Below, piece by piece: positions 59,751 to 64,000 of a stretch of 64,000 nucleotides of DNA (the first letter of the stretch is position 1; each line of letters begins with the position of its first letter). This DNA is from UBA4615 sp964399635 (GTDB lineage Bacteria; Pseudomonadota; Gammaproteobacteria; Burkholderiales; Burkholderiaceae_E). The stretch spans positions 45,545 to 109,544 of the forward strand of contig CAYNRU010000071.1 in NCBI GenBank assembly GCA_964399635.1. The letters run 5' to 3'. Both the position numbers and the translations under genes were made by a program. The notes under the pieces were generated by a model. The model searched no databases. It was given only the letters and a program-made list of their open reading frames with translations, and was not told where the DNA came from.

Positions 59751-62042
59751 TCAGTCGCGCGCGGCGGCTGCCAGCCTCGGGACGGACGCCCGGTGCTCGT
59801 CGACCCATTCACGAAGCGTTACCGACGATGCGTCGACCGCCGCAGCCGCGAGCCGCGCGAACGCCCGCCCGTCCGCAGGCCCCGTCATGGGTGCATCGAA
59901 TCGCACCGTGCCGCCGCTGCGCCCATCCGCGAGAAGCACCCTGAAGACGATCGTGCCGCGTCGCCCGCCGGCGTCGGACACCGCCACGCTCGGCAGGACC
60001 TGCAGCCGCATCGCCTGCGCCCCGACACGGCCACCCGCGGGCACCTCGAGCGCCGTCAGCCCGTTGCGCTCGAGCGCGACCCGCAGCGCCTGCGCAATCG
60101 CCGCCCGCGTGTCCGGCTCCGGATGATCGACCACCACCGCCACCGCCACCGATAGCGGCACCGACGCCGACGCCGGCGCCGACGGCGGCTGCACAGAAGC
60201 CTGCGGGGCCGAACCCGGTGCGTCCGGAACCGGAGCCGGCCGGGCCGGCGAGGTCGCAGGCCGCGCCGCCTCGACCGGGAGGGCTACGGGACGCACTGCC
60301 TGATCCGGCGCGGCCGCGGGACCCACTGCATGATCCGGAGCGGCTGCGGGACGCGCTGCCTGCGCCGACGTCGGGGCCGACTCGCCAGTTGCCGGTTGAC
60401 CCTGCGCGCGGGGCGGGTCCGGCACGAAGACCGCGGCCTGCCACTGCGCGAGCGAGCGATCGATCGCCGCCGCCACGTCCGCGACGCTGGCCTGCGGCGC
60501 CGGCGTCTCGACGTCGTAGCCGAGCGAGTTGTAGATGCGCCCCCACGCAGCCTGCGCGTTCGCGTAGGCGATATGACGCTGATACTCCGACAACAGGGCC
60601 CTGGCCTCGTTTCGGATCACCTCGAGCTCGCCCTCGACCCGCGCGCTGAATGCCGAGCGCGCATAGGAGAGGATGCGTTCGTCGACGCCCGCGCTCTGGG
60701 TGACTTGCCCGTACTCGGCGGAACTCAGGCCGAATCGCAGCGACGCCACGCGCACCTGCGTCATGACCGCCATCGCCTGCGCCATACGGCGCGTCTCGTC
60801 CACCTGCTGCTGCGCCGCATTGGCACGCGTGATCGACGGAATCGAAGCCAGCTTGAACAGGTTTGCCGACAGGCGCAGTCCGCCGTCCACCCAGGTGTTG
60901 TCCAGCAGGAATCGATTCGAGTCGTAGCGTCCCGACAGGTCCAAACTCAGGCCGGGCAGCGCCGAGACGATCGCACGCCGCACCTCGCTGGCCGTGATGC
61001 GCGCACGGTAGTCCTCTTCGCGCAGCTCGGGGCGGCGAGCGAGCGCGGCCTCCTCGAGTCGCCCCAGGTCGACCGGCACCGCAGGCAACGGACCCATCGG
61101 CACGTCGGCGAGCGTGAATGCCGTGCCGGGCGGCAGGTTCATCAGTGCCGCGAGCTCCTGCTTGGAGAGCTCGAGCTCCTGGCGTCGATACTGCAGCAGC
61201 AGGATCGTGTCGAGCAGCGCGCGCTGGTAGGCGAGCACGAGCGGCTTGGACATGAGGCCCTGGCGCTCCACCGACCTGGCGCGATCGAGCGACTCTTGAC
61301 TGCGCTGGAGCAGCGCGTCGATGCGCCCCGAGAGCCGCTGCGCGCCGAGCGCGCGCCAGTAGGCGTTGCGGGCATCCGCGACGATGTTCTGGACGACCTT
61401 GCGCTTGCGCTCATCGGCGATCAGCACCTGGTCGGCGAGCTGGCGTGCGCGATAGTAGGAGACCCCGAAATCGAGGACGTTCCACGAGAACTCGGCGTTG
61501 GCAATCGACCGCGTCCGCTCGCTCGACGTCTGGTGGAACAGGCTCTCGAAGCCAGTCTCGATCGTCTTCGTGCGGGAGCCGTCTTCGGGCGCCCGGCTGA
61601 CGTAACCCGCGTTCGCCAGCACCCGCGGGAACATGTCCCAGCCTGCGACATCGAGCTGCCCGATGGACAGCGCGCCCTCCATCGCCTTGAGCCTGACGTC
61701 GAGGTTGTACTTGAGCGCGCGGGCGGCCACCTCCGAATAAGTCATCGGCCCGCCCACAGGCTCCTGCCCGACGAACATCCCGGCGCGGTCCTGCGCGACG
61801 CGTTGTGCGACTTCGGCCTGCGTCGTGGCGACCGGCGCAACCGAGCAACCCGCCGACACCAGCGCCGCAAGCACGAGCACGGCCGCTGTGCCACGGCCCG
61901 CGGCCCAGGCGCGCCACGCCACCGGCCTGCTGCCGACCTCAAGCACGGCGTGCCTGCGCGGACCGGACTCGAGCGGCCGGGGCACGGGGTCAGGCACCGC
62001 GCCGTTCAGGAAACCGCCCCACTGCCGATCGGCCCGTCGCAT
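59751..62042 (-). CDS. TolC-like outer-membrane lipoprotein with extra C-terminal domain
   Basis: This 763-residue protein begins at an ATG with GGGAGG 8 bases upstream (62042). A lipobox LVSAGC lies at about Cys 66; a GTG at 61922 would give a more usual signal peptide. Residues about 100-545 are a TolC-type outer-membrane factor (coiled-coil helical barrel repeats such as ALLQRSQESLDRARSVERQG and ARITASEVRRAIVSALPGLSLDLSGRYD). A Pro/Ala-rich linker with 10-residue repeats (about 560-640) connects to a C-terminal domain of about 120 residues (SVPLSVAVAVVVDHPEPDTR, then IVFRVLLADGRSGGTVRF). That addition is not a normal part of the family. No inner-membrane pump is encoded nearby. Confidence 0.83.
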   Translation of the reverse strand: MRRADRQWGGFLNGAVPDPVPRPLESGPRRHAVLEVGSRPVAWRAWAAGRGTAAVLVLAALVSAGCSVAPVATTQAEVAQRVAQDRAGMFVGQEPVGGPMTYSEVAARALKYNLDVRLKAMEGALSIGQLDVAGWDMFPRVLANAGYVSRAPEDGSRTKTIETGFESLFHQTSSERTRSIANAEFSWNVLDFGVSYYRARQLADQVLIADERKRKVVQNIVADARNAYWRALGAQRLSGRIDALLQRSQESLDRARSVERQGLMSKPLVLAYQRALLDTILLLQYRRQELELSKQELAALMNLPPGTAFTLADVPMGPLPAVPVDLGRLEEAALARRPELREEDYRARITASEVRRAIVSALPGLSLDLSGRYDSNRFLLDNTWVDGGLRLSANLFKLASIPSITRANAAQQQVDETRRMAQAMAVMTQVRVASLRFGLSSAEYGQVTQSAGVDERILSYARSAFSARVEGELEVIRNEARALLSEYQRHIAYANAQAAWGRIYNSLGYDVETPAPQASVADVAAAIDRSLAQWQAAVFVPDPPRAQGQPATGESAPTSAQAARPAAAPDHAVGPAAAPDQAVRPVALPVEAARPATSPARPAPVPDAPGSAPQASVQPPSAPASASVPLSVAVAVVVDHPEPDTRAAIAQALRVALERNGLTALEVPAGGRVGAQAMRLQVLPSVAVSDAGGRRGTIVFRVLLADGRSGGTVRFDAPMTGPADGRAFARLAAAAVDASSVTLREWVDEHRASVPRLAAAARD
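60281..60370. repeat. Three tandem 30-bp repeats in the TolC-like linker
   Basis: Blocks 60281-60310, 60311-60340 and 60341-60370 share the pattern CGGGAC(G/C)C(A/G)CTGC(C/A)TG. Each encodes ten residues of the type PDxAVxPxAx. Such units expand or contract by slippage, so linker length may vary among strains. Confidence 0.75.
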
Positions 62043-62529
62043 GTGGACGGCCTCCCGGGAAATCCGCATCCCCGTCCAACCGCATCGAACGCATGCCGAA
62101 CGCATCCCGAACGGCCCTCTCCGAAGCGGCTGCAGGGCATCCGGAGACAACGCGGGAATCGATGTCGACGACGAGATTTCCCCAGCAGAATGAGGCACTT
62201 GAGAGCAGAGGTTCAGAGACAACGCGAATTGTCACCCCAGGGGGATGCTGCAGACCATTTCGGGCGGCAACCACCCGCCTCGATTAACAATTGTTCACGT
62301 TTATGGAAGCGTAGCAGCATTCCTGCCAGGTCGCTTGCCCAACATCGACGCGATGTCGCTCGAAGGCAATGCGCAAATCACGCAAAATGCGCCTCCCCGA
62401 CCGCTCTGCGGTACCATTCGGCCGCCTTCCACGCGCTGCGCCGCAGCGCTCCCTTGCGTTGTCCCGATGTTCCTCACCGTGCTGCCCCGCCTTCTCGACC
62501 TAAGCGATCGCCGCTGCCGGCACCGTACC
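62043..62529. other. Divergent gap of about 490 bases between the TolC-like and barrel genes
   Basis: GC content drops here, especially at 62230-62400, which includes GATTAACAATTGTTCACG (ATTAACAATTGTT resembles a palindrome, AACAATTGTT). This part may hold promoters for both genes. No convincing -35/-10 pair was identified and no gene is seen. Confidence 0.4.
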
Positions 62530-63096
62530 GTGAGCAATCGATCGCCGTTCAAGCGCCCATCCGGGTGGATGCGCCTCGGAAGAACGCTGGTCTACGGCTC
62601 GGCGGTGACCGTGCTCGGGCTGGCCGCAGCCAACGCCCAGGCGGATTGGCTCGAGTCAGGCGACCAGTTGCGTATCCTCTACGGCCCCTCCGCGTACCAT
62701 TTCAGCCAGAGCGACGCCCATGTGCGGTACAACCACCTGCTCGCGGGTGAGTTGTTGAGCAAGCGCTGGATATTCTGGGGCGCCGACCGGTCGATCATCG
62801 GCTTCGCAGCACTCGACAACTCATTCGGGCAATTTTCGCAATACGCGTATTTCGGCCAGGAGTGGGACCTGAAGCCGGTTGCCGGTGGGGTCGTGTTTGC
62901 AAACGTGACGGCCGGACTGCTGCACGGGTACAAAGATCCGTACGCGGACAAGATCCCGTTCAATCAGTTCGGAATAGCGCCCGCGATCGTGCCCACGATA
63001 GGCTGGCGCTACAACCGCTTCTCAGCATCCGTATCGCTGCTCGGCACCAACGGCTTTCTCGCCGCGGTCGGTTGGACGTTCGATCTGAGGAAGTGA
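62530..63096 (+). CDS. Small outer-membrane beta-barrel protein, putative
   Basis: The reading frame from a GTG at 62530 gives 188 residues with a signal peptide cleaved after ANAQA; an ATG at 62569 gives a shorter one. The mature part has alternating aromatic beta strands (LRILYGPSAYHFSQSD, FGQFSQYAYFGQEWDLKP, WRYNRFSASVSLLGT and FLAAVGWTFDLRK with an aromatic-rich C-terminus), resembling small barrels annotated as sn-glycerol-3-phosphate transporters in related betaproteobacteria. Function is unknown. Start selection is uncertain because no strong ribosome site precedes either codon. Confidence 0.65.
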   Translation: MSNRSPFKRPSGWMRLGRTLVYGSAVTVLGLAAANAQADWLESGDQLRILYGPSAYHFSQSDAHVRYNHLLAGELLSKRWIFWGADRSIIGFAALDNSFGQFSQYAYFGQEWDLKPVAGGVVFANVTAGLLHGYKDPYADKIPFNQFGIAPAIVPTIGWRYNRFSASVSLLGTNGFLAAVGWTFDLRK

Positions 63097-63170
63097 GTGC
63101 ACCTGCGGGGCGCACCCGCCTCTCGTGCGGTGAATCACCCGCCAGCTGCAGCGCAGTTGCTGCCATAGCC

Positions 63171-63206
63171 AAAAAACAAAAACCCCCCGAGATCACTCGG
63201 GGGGTT
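63171..63206 (-). terminator. Intrinsic terminator of the rRNA operon
   Basis: A perfect 11-bp stem (63181-63191 with 63196-63206, loop of 4) is followed on the minus strand by TTTTTGTTTTTT. It lies just after the 5S gene on that strand. Confidence 0.9.
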
Positions 63207-63221
63207 TCTGCTTCTGTAATT

Positions 63222-63337
63222 TGCCTGACGATGTCCTACTTTCACGAGCGAATGCTCACTATCATCGGCGCTGCGGCGTTTCACGGTCCTGTTCGGGATG
63301 GGAAGGGGTGGTTCCACCGCGCTATGGTCGTCAGGCA
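63222..63337 (-). rRNA. rrf: 5S ribosomal RNA
   Basis: On the minus strand the gene reads from TGCCTGACGACCATAGCG to GACATCGTCAGGCA, with matching terminal stem (TGCCTGACG/CGTCAGGCA) and the conserved CCCATCCCGAACAGG loop. Length about 116 bases. It follows 23S by about 146 bases, with no tRNA between. Confidence 0.95.
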
Positions 63338-63483
63338 TGACTTGTCGGCCCCCTGCCCTTCGGCAGGAAACCCAATCTGGAAGAAGTCGGGAGCCATCAC
63401 CTCCAAGGTGTGCTCCTGCGATTGCTGTCAGCCGCGCATCTCAACGCGATGCGGCGCGCTTCACTTGATCATTGCAAAACTAT

Positions 63484-64000
<517 letters not shown>

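Overview
The window is high-GC DNA (roughly 70 percent by eye) from a betaproteobacterium, most likely of the order Burkholderiales. The evidence is a Burkholderia-type general porin, several tripartite tricarboxylate transporter (TTT) receptors, a rplM-rpsI operon near erpA and anmK, the glyA-nrdR-ribD-ribE gene order, a Coq7 hydroxylase, and a 23S-5S rRNA operon entering from the right. I cannot name genus or species from the sequence alone.

Layout. 1-2.45 kb is the right-hand end of an integrated element: an AlpA-like regulator cut by the window edge, an unknown protein, and a P4-type tyrosine integrase that ends next to ribE and probably breaks the riboflavin operon. 2.6-15.1 kb is core genome: ribE, ribD, nrdR, glyA; a tyrS-dtd-PEBP-phosphatase operon; an M23 peptidase; anmK; erpA; rpsI/rplM; an OsmC protein; coq7. 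A strong candidate small RNA gene with its own promoter and terminator lies just upstream of rplM. 15.4-20.6 kb carries the porin and a complete TTT transporter (receptor, small and large membrane subunits), followed by a broken amidohydrolase gene.

20.7-25.1 kb is a MarR-controlled acyl-CoA operon (crotonase, acyl-CoA dehydrogenase, aryl/acyl-CoA ligase). 25.1-32.0 kb is a three-gene transglutaminase/ATP-grasp/alpha-E cluster of unknown product, the least understood conserved system here. 32.1-36.2 kb is a tightly overlapped unit joining a fatty acyl-CoA ligase to an O-antigen-ligase-like membrane protein and a family 9 glycosyltransferase. 36.4-39.8 kb holds a molybdopterin oxidoreductase overlapping a predicted lipoprotein aminopeptidase. 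39.8-47.4 kb is a dipeptide-type ABC transporter with two interspersed M20 amidohydrolases, no substrate-binding protein, and a lipoprotein hydrolase.

47.4-53.5 kb contains a D-serine-dehydratase-like enzyme, a gene fragment, an orphan TTT receptor, a MarR regulator divergent from a BadH-like dehydrogenase, a gene stub, and an Lrp/dadA divergent pair for D-amino acid (alanine) catabolism. 53.6-63.1 kb carries a DUF3047 lipoprotein, a HiPIP, an HDOD protein, a CoA-ester lyase with acetoacetyl-CoA synthetase, a TolC-like lipoprotein with an extra C-terminal domain, and a small outer-membrane barrel. The right end is 5S and partial 23S rRNA on the minus strand.

The middle of the window (16-60 kb) looks like an accessory catabolic region: uptake systems (TTT, Dpp), acyl-CoA activation and beta-oxidation-like enzymes, amidohydrolases and their local regulators, punctuated by decayed genes. 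No CRISPR array, tRNA gene or insertion sequence was seen.
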